Positions 1 to 7,777 of a stretch of DNA of 17,686 nt are shown one piece after another (position 1 is the stretch's first letter; every line of letters begins with the position of its first letter). The stretch comes from Lawsonibacter sp. (GTDB lineage Bacteria; Bacillota; Clostridia; Oscillospirales; Oscillospiraceae). The translations under genes were made by a program, and so were the position numbers. The stretch covers positions 1 to 17,686 of the forward strand of contig JAAWNI010000013.1 in the NCBI GenBank assembly GCA_022798855.1, written 5' to 3'. The notes under the pieces are model-generated. The model searched no databases and had not been told where the DNA came from. It saw only the letters and a list, made by a program, of their open reading frames with translations.

Positions 1-192
1 GACTTCCGCCAGCTGTGGATTACCCGCATCAGCGCCGGCTGCAAGATGAACGGCATGAACTACTCCACCTTTATGAACGGCCTGAAGAAGTCCGGCATCG
101 TCATCAACCGCAAGATGCTGGCTGAGATGGCCGTCAACAATAAGGCTGCCTTTACCCAGCTCACCCAGACCGCCAAAGCGGCCCTGGCTTGA
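1..192 (+). CDS. rplT: 50S ribosomal protein L20, C-terminal part
   Basis: The first 63 codons read in frame from base 1 to a TGA and give the C-terminal half of L20: DFRQLWITRI, then YSTFMNGLKKSG, INRKMLAEMAVN and an A/K-rich tail. L20 binds 23S rRNA early in assembly of the large subunit and in many bacteria represses its own infC-rpmI-rplT operon. The start lies outside the window. The family is usually about 118 residues, so roughly half is present. A strong intrinsic terminator follows 7 bases after the stop, which fits its usual place as last gene of the operon. Confidence 0.95.
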   Translation, partial: DFRQLWITRISAGCKMNGMNYSTFMNGLKKSGIVINRKMLAEMAVNNKAAFTQLTQTAKAALA

Positions 193-198
193 TTTGTC

Positions 199-226
199 GA
201 GCGTCTCTCCGGAGGCGCTCTTTTTT
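199..226 (+). terminator. Intrinsic terminator of the rplT operon
   Basis: A 9-bp stem (GAGCGTCTC against GAGGCGCTC, one G-U pair) with loop TCCG is followed directly by six T. It begins 7 bases after the rplT stop codon. Confidence 0.9.
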
Positions 227-245
227 ATTTTGGAGCCCTCCGCAC

Positions 246-265
246 GGCGGCTGAACCGCCTTTTT
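246..265 (+). terminator. Possible second, weaker terminator
   Basis: GGCGG, loop CTGAA, CCGCC, then TTTTT. The 5-bp GC stem is short, so this may be a back-up terminator of the ribosomal operon or chance. Confidence 0.35.
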
Positions 266-293
266 GGGGAATATCACCGACAGCCTGGCGGAC

Positions 294-615
294 TCAAAAA
301 TATTTATTTGAAAAAAACGCCCTTTTTCTCTTGACAATCTTCGTCAAATTTTGTATATTATAGCTATATTGAGTTTCTCTCTTTGATATGTCACCATTTT
401 TAATATCGCTGCTTCCTCTATGCGGTCCTATATGAGACATCACATCAGCCATAGATGAAATCCAGCAGAAGTGAGAGGCGAAGGTATTGTCCTGAGCTGT
501 CTTACTCTGCTGTTTTTTATCCCCCTTATTTTTTGGCGCGCGAAGAATAATTGGAGTATTTGGCTTTTTTAGACCCGGTATTGATAAGCCCAAGCTGATT
601 CAACATCTGCCTCAT
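294..615 (-). other. AT-richer gap with a possible frameshifted small-ORF remnant
   Basis: No convincing intact gene lies between rplT and the PilZ gene. On the minus strand a 29-codon ORF (ATG at 615, stop at 526) encodes a basic peptide with NTGSKKAKYSNYSS. It overlaps a TTG-initiated 99-codon frame (593 to 294) with a similarly basic, polar start and KKQQSKTAQDNTFASHF. Neither has a well-spaced ribosome binding site. The two frames could be halves of one small gene split by a frameshift, or non-coding sequence. The composition is lower in GC than both flanks. Function is not recognised. Confidence 0.2.
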
Positions 616-625
616 ATCGCTTCTG

Positions 626-662
626 TAAGGGCCCCGCCCCACTGGGGGCGGGGTTCCCCTTA
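626..662 (-). terminator. Long GC-rich hairpin after the PilZ gene
   Basis: A perfect 9-bp stem, CCCCGCCCC (632-640) against GGGGCGGGG (645-653) with loop ACTG, extends after a bulge through TAAGGG and CCCTTA on the outside. It begins about 40 bases past the PilZ stop codon and probably ends the leftward transcript. No clear T run follows on the minus strand, so it may act as an mRNA 3'-end stabiliser or be a palindromic repeat unit. Confidence 0.5.
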
Positions 663-699
663 CCCAAAATCAGGATTATAGCCATCTTTTCAGCAAGCT

Positions 700-1383
700 C
701 TACGTTCTGCCGCGCTTCTGGCGTTGGGCCGCGAAAATATTCTGCGTGATTTTCTCCTGGTCCTCCTCGGTCAGCTCTAAAAACCTGCACCCATATTCAA
801 ACTTGCCGCCGTCCTTCTCGATGACCCGCATTACCTGGCTGAACATGGCCGATTCCGGCCTGTCCTCCATCAGCCGGACCTTCAGCAAAAATTTATCGCC
901 GTCGTGATATCTGAACTCCGAAGCAATGCGGGCCCCGCCCACGCTGATGTTCAGTAGCTTACACGGTTTTTCCCCCATCGCCAGGCCGCTGAACATGGTA
1001 GCAGTCGCGTCCAGGTTGGTTTCAAGGCGGAAAAAAGCCCGGTCGTTTTCCACTTTGCAGACCCTCAGCTCCGTGACCGACCACTTGTGCTGGGGCATGG
1101 GGGTGATGGCCCCCTCCATGTAGACAGCCTTTCTCTTCCGGTCACTGTATCCCCGTATCTTGACAGGCAGGGGTTCTTCCTCCTGAGGGAGGTCGGACTC
1201 CGAATACTGGTGCAGCTCCGCCTGGCTCCCGCGCAGGCCCAGCAGCTTCGCCACGAACAACATGCGTCCGTCCGCGTCCGTCACCTCCACCCGCATCCCG
1301 GAGTAGACGTCCAGCTCCTCCTCCGGTTCCTCCTCCTTGACGGGCTCCTCCGCCCGTTTTCCAAACAATTTGAGTAGATTCAT
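700..1383 (-). CDS. PilZ-domain c-di-GMP receptor protein
   Basis: This 227-residue cytosolic protein has both halves of the PilZ c-di-GMP-binding signature: RAFFR (RxxxR) at residues 115-119 and NISVGG (NxSxGG) at 145-150. The PilZ barrel spans roughly residues 113-220. Residues 25-110 form an N-terminal domain of the kind seen in YcgR-like two-domain effectors, preceded by a very acidic linker (residues 12-24). The ATG has GGGAGG 6 bases upstream. The gene lies 108 bases downstream of a diguanylate cyclase on the same strand, with no terminator between, so the two are probably cotranscribed as producer and receiver of the signal. The intact motif supports nucleotide binding. The output (motility, surface or other) cannot be read from the window. 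Confidence 0.85.
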   Translation of the reverse strand: MNLLKLFGKRAEEPVKEEEPEEELDVYSGMRVEVTDADGRMLFVAKLLGLRGSQAELHQYSESDLPQEEEPLPVKIRGYSDRKRKAVYMEGAITPMPQHKWSVTELRVCKVENDRAFFRLETNLDATATMFSGLAMGEKPCKLLNISVGGARIASEFRYHDGDKFLLKVRLMEDRPESAMFSQVMRVIEKDGGKFEYGCRFLELTEEDQEKITQNIFAAQRQKRGRT

Positions 1384-1491
1384 AGACTGCCTCCCTATTC
1401 CATATGTCTTCCGCTTTCAAGCCGGAGTTAGAACCGATCTTCATAGCGGCAAAATGACCGTTCGGCCGTTCGAGCTTGTGGATACAGGATC

Positions 1492-2409
1492 TTATTTTTC
1501 CCGCATCTGTTTCAGCTGTTCATCGGCCCAAACCACCTGGTTCCTGCCGCCCTTCTTCGCGTCATACAGCATGTTGTCCGCCGCTTTCAGGAAGGAAGCG
1601 TAGCTGCTCTCCGACGGGGGGACCGCCGTAATGCCGCCTATGCTGATTGTGACCCATTCTGACGTGGACGGGTCGTGGGGAATGCGCAGGTCCTCGATGG
1701 CCTGACGGATCTTCCTTATGTGCTCAAATACCTTTTGGGAGGGGTCCCCGATAATCAGCGCCACAAACTCCTCGCCTCCGTAGCGGGCCAAAAAGTCTGT
1801 GCCGCGCTTCAGGTAGGAAGACGCCGTTTTCGCCACCGCCGCAATCACCTTGTCCCCGGCGGGGTGTCCGAATGTATCGTTATACACCTTAAAATGGTCG
1901 ATATCGAACATGCAGATGGAAAACGGCGCTTGCAGCCGGGTGGCTTCCCGCCACTTCTCCACGCTGTAGCCGTCATATCTGCGGCGGTTGGCGATCCCTG
2001 TCATCTGGTCGGTCATGGACTGCCACTCCACTTGTTTCCGGTAGTTGTACAGCTTGATATGGGTGTTCACCCTGGCCTTTACGATCAGGGGGTTGAAGGG
2101 CTTTGTGATGTAGTCCACCGCCCCCAGTATCAGCCCCCGCTGCTCGCTGGTCACGTCGGAGAGGCTGGTGATCAAAATGACCGGGATGTTTTGGGTGACG
2201 ATCTCCTCCTGCAATTTTTTCAGCAGGGTGAAGCCGTCCATCTCCGGCATTACCACATCCAACAGGATTAGGGAGTAATCTTCACTGCTGGCGCGGCGCA
2301 GGCCGTCCTCCGCAGTCTGCGCCACGGAAACATCGTACTCATCCGTCAAGATGGCCCTCAGCTGGGCGGCCTGCACCACGCTGTCATCTACGATCAGGAT
2401 TTTTTCCAT
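1492..2409 (-). CDS. Response regulator with GGDEF diguanylate cyclase output
   Basis: This 305-residue protein makes c-di-GMP from two GTP under control of a receiver domain. The REC domain (residues 1-120) has acidic D8-D9, phospho-acceptor D51 in LLDVVMPEMDG, T81 and K103 (TKPF). The GGDEF domain (about 130-300) opens with MTDQMTGIANRRRY, carries FDIDHFK (168-174) and the active site GGEEF (211-215). RGTD (202-205) lies exactly five residues before it and matches the RxxD product-inhibition site. The arrangement resembles single-REC cyclases. I chose ATG at 2409 because AGGAG lies 10 bases upstream. A TTG at 2427 falls inside that ribosome binding site. No histidine kinase is nearby. Expected to be active and feedback-inhibited. 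Confidence 0.93.
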   Translation of the reverse strand: MEKILIVDDSVVQAAQLRAILTDEYDVSVAQTAEDGLRRASSEDYSLILLDVVMPEMDGFTLLKKLQEEIVTQNIPVILITSLSDVTSEQRGLILGAVDYITKPFNPLIVKARVNTHIKLYNYRKQVEWQSMTDQMTGIANRRRYDGYSVEKWREATRLQAPFSICMFDIDHFKVYNDTFGHPAGDKVIAAVAKTASSYLKRGTDFLARYGGEEFVALIIGDPSQKVFEHIRKIRQAIEDLRIPHDPSTSEWVTISIGGITAVPPSESSYASFLKAADNMLYDAKKGGRNQVVWADEQLKQMREK

Positions 2410-2523
2410 TTCTGACACGCTCCTCAAAGAAGGTTGTTTTTGAGATCTGTGCGGAACACCTGGAAGGCCGTCGGGACGTTCGGCGCTCCGGTTCTGAGCC
2501 CAGGTTCCCCATGTTCCAGGGGA

Positions 2524-2541
2524 TAAATAAATATTTACTTA
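2524..2541. promoter_or_regulatory. Near-perfect AT-rich palindrome, candidate TetR operator
   Basis: TAAATAAATATTTACTTA is an 18-base palindrome with one mismatched pair. It lies between the tetR gene and the diguanylate cyclase, about 115 bases upstream of the cyclase start. The AT-rich inverted form resembles operators of TetR-family repressors. Assignment to the adjacent regulator is inference from position. Confidence 0.35.
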
Positions 2542-2588
2542 CCGCCCCATAAAATCCGCCACATCGTGGCAGGATATACGGCATGGAA

Positions 2589-2606
2589 ATAATAAATATT
2601 CACTCA
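2589..2606. promoter_or_regulatory. Second copy of the operator-like motif
   Basis: AATAAATATTCACTCA (2591-2606) matches 14 of 16 bases of 2526-2541, 65 bases away and in the same orientation. Read on the minus strand it starts TGAGTGAATA, close to half of the TGAATGA...TCATTCA operators known for some TetR regulators such as Bacillus FadR. Confidence 0.3.
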
Positions 2607-2644
2607 TGCCTGCGGAAACAAACCACCTGGCGGCGGCTCATCCT

Positions 2645-3259
2645 CTATCGCTGTTTGGCCGGCTTCTCCAGCCTCAAATAGCCGCTCAGGCCGGTGGCCA
2701 GCAGCTGAAAAACCGTATCCTCCGTCTCCTGGTTGTCCGGAAGCAGTCCCTCCACCACATATTTGGCGTACATGACTGTGGTTGTCAGGACATGGAGCCA
2801 CAGAAGGTCCTGGTTGATGCGGCGCAGGCAGGGAAATGCCTCCATAAACATGTGGACCATTCCGGCGAATGCGCTGAAATAGCTGGCGTCTCTGGCCTTA
2901 TCGTACTTGGGAAAGGCGGCGCTGTCCCGAAAGCGGTGGTAAAAAACCGTCTCGTCCGGGTGGGCGACCCAAAAGCGGAAGTAGGGCTGCCACAGGCTTT
3001 TCACCGCCCCCATGGGGTCGGTCAGCATGGTGAGCGGGTTGAATTTCAGGCGGTCAAAAATCTCCGCGGCCTGTCTGTCCACATAGGTGAAGCACTCCTC
3101 GATCATCTGCTCCTTGCTCTCGAAGTAGCGGTACAGCGCCCCGGGGGATATCCCCGCCAGCTCGCTGACATTCTGCACCCGCACGCCCTCCAGGCCGTAT
3201 TGGCGCACGGCCTTCATCGTAGCCAAGAGGATCCTTGTTTTGGTGTCATCCAAGGCCAT
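2645..3259 (-). CDS. TetR/AcrR-family transcriptional regulator
   Basis: A 204-residue repressor-type protein. Residues 5-55 form the TetR helix-turn-helix: KTRILLATMKAVRQYG, then VRVQNVSELAGISPGALYRYFESKEQMIEE, with the diagnostic GALYRYFESKEQ recognition helix. The remaining C-terminal helices are a ligand-binding domain too variable to name a ligand. I chose ATG at 3259, with GGGGG just upstream. A longer frame from 3310 is ruled out because that ATG is part of the promoter -10 TATAAT. No efflux or fatty-acid gene is adjacent. The nearest possible target is the downstream diguanylate cyclase, with two operator-like sites between them. Regulation of that gene or of itself is inference. Confidence 0.9.
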   Translation of the reverse strand: MALDDTKTRILLATMKAVRQYGLEGVRVQNVSELAGISPGALYRYFESKEQMIEECFTYVDRQAAEIFDRLKFNPLTMLTDPMGAVKSLWQPYFRFWVAHPDETVFYHRFRDSAAFPKYDKARDASYFSAFAGMVHMFMEAFPCLRRINQDLLWLHVLTTTVMYAKYVVEGLLPDNQETEDTVFQLLATGLSGYLRLEKPAKQR

Positions 3260-3308
3260 CACTTCCCCCAAACACAAGCTGCCGCGTCCATTCCCACGCC
3301 GGCCACTC

Positions 3309-3337
3309 ATTATACACTGTTTTCCGCCTGTTTACAA
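3309..3337 (-). promoter_or_regulatory. Sigma-A promoter of the tetR gene
   Basis: On the minus strand TTGTAA (3337-3332), a 17-base spacer and perfect TATAAT (3314-3309) lie 50 bases upstream of the chosen ATG. Confidence 0.7.
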
Positions 3338-3343
3338 TACTGA

Positions 3344-3363
3344 TTTTTCCACCGATGGAAAAA
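3344..3363. promoter_or_regulatory. Perfect 8-bp inverted repeat upstream of the tetR promoter
   Basis: TTTTTCCA, CCGA, TGGAAAAA. It sits just upstream of the tetR -35 box and downstream of the stalk-protein terminator. It could be a regulator site or a second transcript-end hairpin. Confidence 0.3.
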
Positions 3364-3371
3364 TATTCTAC

Positions 3372-3404
3372 AAAAAAACGCGGCCGCCTTTCCAGGCAGC
3401 CGCG
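3372..3404 (-). terminator. Intrinsic terminator of the stalk-protein gene
   Basis: On the minus strand a hairpin (CGCGGC and GCCT pairing with AGGC and GCCGCG around one mismatch, tetraloop) is followed by seven T (3378-3372). It starts 20 bases past the stop codon. Confidence 0.88.
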
Positions 3405-3424
3405 CTCTTATTACGCTGTTTCGC

Positions 3425-4819
3425 TCAGTTCATGGGGACCGCCTGAACGCCGGCGGGCAGGGTGGCCACAGGGGCCTTGCTGGTGGGGACGCAGCTCACA
3501 TCCAGAGCCAGCTCCACGGTGATCTCCTCGTCCTCGACGGACATATCCATCTTAACCGCCACCTTGTCGGGGGCGGCGTGCTCGGTGAGCTTCATGCTGA
3601 TCTTCTCTGTGGGCTGGAGGGACGCGTCAAATTTGGAGGAATCAAAGTCCACGGTGATGTCGGCGGACACAATGTCGCCCCCCTGCTTGGCCAGCGTGAT
3701 GGTGATGGGCATATCGGGCGCGCCCTGGGCCACGTAGGTGTTCCCCGTCTGGGTGAAGGCCTGGTCGCTGAGCAGGTCCACATAGATGGAAGCCACCTCG
3801 GCCACGGCGGTGTAGCTGTACTCGCTGTCGGTGAGGGGCATGCTCTGAATTACGGTGGTCAGGATCTCTCGAATGCCGGCCTCCTCCAGCTGGTTCAGCT
3901 GGGCCATGCTCATGCCGCTGAGCAGCTGGGCCTCATAGGCGCCCAGGTCCAGGGAATACCAGGTATCCTCCTCTTTACCGGTGAATGCCATGGGCAGGCT
4001 CAGATAGCACTCCATCGACTCCATATCTATGCGCACCTCGCCCTTCATGTCGGACAAGACGGACAACATCTGCTGTATCATGGCCTGCTCCAGAGGGGCG
4101 GTGCCGGCCACACCGGCCAGCTCAGACAGATCGGACAGCTTCAGCTCCCAGGCCAGCTGGGCCTTGGTGCCGCTGGTAACGCCGTTGACGCTGCCCTTGG
4201 CGGTGAGGGGCTTGGTCAGGGTCTGGCCGCTCTTGTCCTTGATGCTCATGTCCAGCGTGCCGGCCACGGACATGTTCTTATCCTTGCTCTGCTTCTCGCA
4301 GTAGGCGGCGAAATTGTCCATCAGATCGAAGGAGGCATCCCCCATCAGGGCGTCCACGTCCACGATGATGACGGTTCTGGAGCTCTGGTCCCAGCCCACC
4401 CCGCAGCCCAGGGCGTCGGCCACAAAGGCGATGGGCACATAGGTGCGGTTGTTCTTGGCGTAGGGGATCACGTCCATCTGGATGGTCCGGACCTGGCCGT
4501 CCTCTGTGACAGAAGCCGTGTCCGCCCCCAGCACCATGGACAGGGAGGCGCCGTTTCGCTGGATGGTGATGGTGCTGGCAGCTCCGTCGTAGCCCACCTC
4601 GGCCCCCAGGGCTTCCGTCACCGCGTAGAGCGGGACAAAGGTGCGGCCGTCAACGGCCTCGGGGGCGGCGTCGGAAAAGGCCAGCGGCTCGCCGTTCATC
4701 TGGACGTTGATGGCTGGGGCGGCCGCGATGAGCGGCTCTGCGGCCAGGGCGGTCCCCGTCAGCGCCGCCACGGCGAAAACAGCCAGTACTACCGCGCTCA
4801 AGCGTTTCCATGCTTTCAT
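3425..4819 (-). CDS. Secreted protein with copper-amine-oxidase-type N-terminal stalk domain
   Basis: A 464-residue exported protein. Residues 1-27 are a signal peptide (MKAWKR, hydrophobic core, TALA-AEP cleavage site). Residues about 38-155 are a copper amine oxidase N-terminal-like domain (PF07833): DGRTFVPLYAVTEALGAEVGYD and NNRTYVPIAFVADALGCGVGWD are its two repeated motifs, each followed by a TITI or TVII strand. In Firmicutes this domain is a cell-surface stalk and does not imply oxidase activity. The rest (160-464) is a beta-rich, low-charge region with alternating strands, and I do not recognise it. The ATG at 4819 has GAGGAGG 9 bases upstream. An upstream TTG lies within that site. 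Monocistronic, with its own promoter and terminator. Confidence 0.88.
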   Translation of the reverse strand: MKAWKRLSAVVLAVFAVAALTGTALAAEPLIAAAPAINVQMNGEPLAFSDAAPEAVDGRTFVPLYAVTEALGAEVGYDGAASTITIQRNGASLSMVLGADTASVTEDGQVRTIQMDVIPYAKNNRTYVPIAFVADALGCGVGWDQSSRTVIIVDVDALMGDASFDLMDNFAAYCEKQSKDKNMSVAGTLDMSIKDKSGQTLTKPLTAKGSVNGVTSGTKAQLAWELKLSDLSELAGVAGTAPLEQAMIQQMLSVLSDMKGEVRIDMESMECYLSLPMAFTGKEEDTWYSLDLGAYEAQLLSGMSMAQLNQLEEAGIREILTTVIQSMPLTDSEYSYTAVAEVASIYVDLLSDQAFTQTGNTYVAQGAPDMPITITLAKQGGDIVSADITVDFDSSKFDASLQPTEKISMKLTEHAAPDKVAVKMDMSVEDEEITVELALDVSCVPTSKAPVATLPAGVQAVPMN

Positions 4820-4875
4820 GTTCAATAACCTCCTCAATATTTTCGTTTCGGGAGCGCTTTCCCGTGTATTTTTTC

Positions 4876-4904
4876 ATTATACCACGAAGCTGTCGGCGAT
4901 TCAA
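4876..4904 (-). promoter_or_regulatory. Sigma-A promoter of the stalk-protein gene
   Basis: On the minus strand TTGAAT (4904-4899), 17 bases, TATAAT (4881-4876). It is 57 bases upstream of the ATG. Confidence 0.75.
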
Positions 4905-4947
4905 TAGGGATTTATCCCTCATCCACGCCCGTCTTGTAGAAGAAACA

Positions 4948-5700
4948 CTATATAAAATACCGCCAGCCCTCCGGCGTATCGACCCGCCCCAGGGCGGCCC
5001 CCATCACCTGCTCCAGGGCCCCTCCGGACCAGACCTCCTCCGGCGCGCCCACCTGGCGGAGCCGCCCTCCGCTGAGCAGGGCGACCCGGTGGGCCCAGCG
5101 CATAGCCAGGCACAGGTCATGGAGGACCATCACCACCGCCCGGCCCTCCTCTGCCAGCCGCCGGGACAGGGCCATCACCTCCAGCTGGCAGCCCACATCC
5201 AGATAGGTGGTGGGCTCGTCCATGAGGACGGTTTCCGTGTCCTGGGCCAGGGCCATGGCCAGATAGACCTTCTGCCGCTGGCCCCCCGACAGCTCCCGGA
5301 GGGGCCGGCCGGCCAGCTCCCCGGCCCCCACCCAGTTCAGGGCCTTCTGGACCATCTGATAGTCCTCCGGGCGGTAGCGCCGGGGGTAGGACAGGTAGGG
5401 GAACCGTCCGTGGAGCACCATCCGGCCGGCGGTGATGTTGGGGACCGCCCGGGCCTGGGGGAGGTAGGCCGTCTTCCGGGCGATCTCTTTCGCGGACAGG
5501 CCCTCCAGGGGGGCGCCGTCCACCAGGACCACCCCGCCGGTTTTGGGCAGAAGGCCGTTGGCCGTCCGCAGGAGGGTGCTCTTGCCGCAGCCGTTGGGGC
5601 CCAGCAGAGCCAGCACCTCCCCGGGACGGAAGTCCAGGTCGATCCCCTCCAGCACCGGCCGGCCGGGGTAGCCGGCCCGGAGATTTCTCAGCTGGATCAC
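4948..5700 (-). CDS. ABC transporter ATP-binding protein, iron-siderophore/B12 type
   Basis: A 250-residue FecE/BtuD-type ATPase that powers the adjacent permease. Walker A GPNGCGKST is at residues 34-42, Q-loop Q82, signature LSGGQ 137-141, Walker B TVLMDE 157-162, D-loop YLD 166-168, and switch histidine H194 in LHD. Every catalytic element is present. The start is GTG at 5700, which overlaps the permease stop by four bases (GTGA), with a G-rich ribosome binding site in the permease tail. The same frame stays open far upstream, inside the permease gene, only because the DNA is GC-rich. That extension is antisense-like noise and not part of the protein. Last gene of a three-gene operon. Confidence 0.93.
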   Translation of the reverse strand: MIQLRNLRAGYPGRPVLEGIDLDFRPGEVLALLGPNGCGKSTLLRTANGLLPKTGGVVLVDGAPLEGLSAKEIARKTAYLPQARAVPNITAGRMVLHGRFPYLSYPRRYRPEDYQMVQKALNWVGAGELAGRPLRELSGGQRQKVYLAMALAQDTETVLMDEPTTYLDVGCQLEVMALSRRLAEEGRAVVMVLHDLCLAMRWAHRVALLSGGRLRQVGAPEEVWSGGALEQVMGAALGRVDTPEGWRYFI

Positions 5701-6713
5701 AGTCCGCCCCCCCTTCTCTGCCGCAGCAGCAGCCAGAGGAAGAAAGGCCCTCCCGTCAGGGACAGCACCACCCCCAAAGGCAGCTCGAAGGGGGCGAAAA
5801 TGATACGGGAAGCCAGGTCGCAGGCCGTCAGCAGCAGCGCGCCCCCCAGGGCGGAGGACAGGAGCAGCGGAAAGCTGTCCTCCCCCACCATCCGGCGCAT
5901 GATGTGGGGCGCCAGCAGGCCCACAAAGCCCAGCAGGCCCACAAAGCTCACCGCCGCCCCCGCCAGAGCGGCCGCCAGCGCCAGCAGGATCAGCCGCAGG
6001 CGTCCGGCGGGCAGGCCCAGGCTCTGGGCCGTCTCCTGGCCCAGAAGGAGCAGGTCCAGCTCGTGGGACAGGGACAGGGCGAGCGCCAAGGCGATCAAAA
6101 TTACCCAAAAGGCGGGGGCCAGCCGGGCCATGGACAGGTTTTTTACTCCGCCGACGCGGAAATCGGTGTAGCCGCTGAGGGCGTCGGGGAAGAAGGTGAG
6201 CACCCCGTCGATGCCTGCGCTGAACACGCTGGAGATGGCGACCCCGGCCAGCACCAGGGTGGTCCGGGCGGCTCCCGCCCGCTCCGAGATGAACAGCACC
6301 AGCAGCACCCCGGCCAGCGCCCCCAGAAAGGCGGCGGCGGAGGTGAGCTGAGGGGCCTGCGGGGCCAGGGCGCAGCACAGGGCGGTGGCCAGCCCCGCTC
6401 CCGAGTTGACCCCGATCACGTTGGGGGCGGCCAGGGGGTTGTTCAGCACCCCCTGGATGATGGTCCCGGAGCAGGCCAGCGCCGCCCCCGCCAGCAGGCA
6501 GCCGCACAGCCGGGGCAGGCGGGCGTAGAGGACGATGGAAGCCGCCGCGCCGCGCCCCCGGCCCAGCAGGGCGGCGATGACCTCCCCCGGGGGGATGGGG
6601 ACGGCCCCGAAGGCCAGACTGGCCACCGACGCCGCCAGCACCAACACAGCCAACAGGGCGATCAGCCCATAGCGGCCCCTATTCCCCACAGAGGATGTCC
6701 GCAAGCTTTTCAT
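5697..6713 (-). CDS. FecCD-family ABC transporter permease
   Basis: A 338-residue integral membrane protein with about nine or ten hydrophobic segments, the normal size for the FecCD/BtuC family. Family hallmarks are RLPRLCGCLLAGAALACSG (about 66-84), NPLAAPNVIGVNSGAG (about 92-107), the GLLGFVGLLAPHIMRRMVG coupling region near residue 260, and LPLGVVLSLTGGPFFLWLL at the C-terminus. It forms the membrane channel for an iron-siderophore, haem or cobalamin substrate. A homodimer is expected because only one permease gene is present. The ATG at 6713 overlaps the binding-protein gene by 35 bases, so translation is coupled. No Fur-type box was seen upstream of the operon. Confidence 0.93.
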   Translation of the reverse strand: MKSLRTSSVGNRGRYGLIALLAVLVLAASVASLAFGAVPIPPGEVIAALLGRGRGAAASIVLYARLPRLCGCLLAGAALACSGTIIQGVLNNPLAAPNVIGVNSGAGLATALCCALAPQAPQLTSAAAFLGALAGVLLVLFISERAGAARTTLVLAGVAISSVFSAGIDGVLTFFPDALSGYTDFRVGGVKNLSMARLAPAFWVILIALALALSLSHELDLLLLGQETAQSLGLPAGRLRLILLALAAALAGAAVSFVGLLGFVGLLAPHIMRRMVGEDSFPLLLSSALGGALLLTACDLASRIIFAPFELPLGVVLSLTGGPFFLWLLLRQRRGGGL

Positions 6714-7671
6714 AGGCGTCCCCCCACAGGGCGTTGGGCTTCAAGCTGTACATCCGCCGCTCCAGGATGTGGAAATTGCCCTCCTTCACCGCCCGCAGGC
6801 CGGCCCAGGCGGGGTTGGACAGGAGGGCTTCCTCCAGATTGGCCTGGGCGGCCGCCTCGTCGGTGCCGTGGTAGACGGCAAAGATGAAATCCGGGTCGGC
6901 CTGGATGATAGCCTCCAGGCTCAGGTCCTCCAGCAGGCTTTCGTCCTGATCGGCGATGTTGACGCAGCCCAATTCCTTCAGCATAGGGCCCAGCACGTTG
7001 TCCTGGCTGTTCTTCACCTTTACGCTGCTCCCCGACACCTGGATGGTCAGGACCGAGGGCACGAAACTATAGACGGCCCTGCGTTCCACGGCCTTGTCTA
7101 CCTGTTCCTGGACGGCGGCGCCGTACTGCTCAAAATTCTCCGGATGTCCAGTGAGCCGGGTGAAAAGCTCCAGCAGGTCCAGGTAGTCCTGGAAAGAAGA
7201 CACGTCGAAGTAGGCGGCAGGGATGCCGGCCCGGCCGAACGCCTCCCGCAGCTCCAGGTTGGAGGGGGACAGGCTGCTGGCGATGATCAGGTCTGGCTCA
7301 GCGGCCAGCACCAGCTCCACATTGGGCTTCATGGGGGAGCCGATGTTGACGGCATCCTCCGGCAGGTCCAGGCCGTAGGACTCCCAGGCGTCGTTGGCGG
7401 TGGCGGCCAGGACGCCCTCCCCTCCGGCCAGCACCCACACGTCGGCAAAGCTGCCGATCATCACCGCCGCCCGCCGGGGCGGGTCGATGGAAAAGTCCTG
7501 GCCCAGGGCGTCGGTGAAGGTAATTTTTCCCTCCTCCAACGAGGCGGCGGGCTGGGATTGGTCTACGGATTGGCTCCCCGGTGCGGATTGGACGGGCGGC
7601 TCCGCCGGTTTGCCGCAGGCGGCCAGCAGAAGGGCGAGGAGCAAAAATGTGATAAATATGCGTTGTTTCAT
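6679..7671 (-). CDS. Iron-siderophore-type ABC transporter substrate-binding lipoprotein
   Basis: A 330-residue lipoprotein. Residues 1-19 form a lipoprotein signal ending in lipobox LAAC (C19). A Q/S/P-rich linker (22-45) follows. The periplasmic-binding-protein fold of the FecB/BtuF class begins with ITFTDALGQDFSIDPPRRAAV. Typical pieces are NVELVLAAEPDLIIAS (about 116-131), ADPDFIFAVYHG near 256, and a C-terminal YEKLADILCG. It captures the substrate outside the membrane for the downstream permease and ATPase. AAGGA lies 9 bases before the ATG. First gene of the operon. The exact ligand (ferric siderophore, haem or corrinoid) cannot be told from sequence alone. Confidence 0.92.
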   Translation of the reverse strand: MKQRIFITFLLLALLLAACGKPAEPPVQSAPGSQSVDQSQPAASLEEGKITFTDALGQDFSIDPPRRAAVMIGSFADVWVLAGGEGVLAATANDAWESYGLDLPEDAVNIGSPMKPNVELVLAAEPDLIIASSLSPSNLELREAFGRAGIPAAYFDVSSFQDYLDLLELFTRLTGHPENFEQYGAAVQEQVDKAVERRAVYSFVPSVLTIQVSGSSVKVKNSQDNVLGPMLKELGCVNIADQDESLLEDLSLEAIIQADPDFIFAVYHGTDEAAAQANLEEALLSNPAWAGLRAVKEGNFHILERRMYSLKPNALWGDAYEKLADILCGE

Positions 7672-7777
7672 GGTTCGTTATCCTTTTCGTAGGGCGCGGC
7701 GACCCGGCGCGCCGTGTTGTTTTAGGGCGGCGTGCCCGGTGGTCACGCCCTGCACGCAGATTTGGTACAATATTGGT

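Noticed and set aside
3260..3310. Longer TetR protein starting at 3310
   Set aside because: That ATG is part of the TATAAT promoter element and no ribosome binding site precedes it.
4948..6507. A 519-codon leftward frame that would fuse a GC-rich protein to the ABC ATPase
   Set aside because: The upstream 269 codons lie over the permease gene in another frame and read as Gly/Arg/Pro-rich noise. The ATPase has its own GTG and ribosome binding site at 5700.
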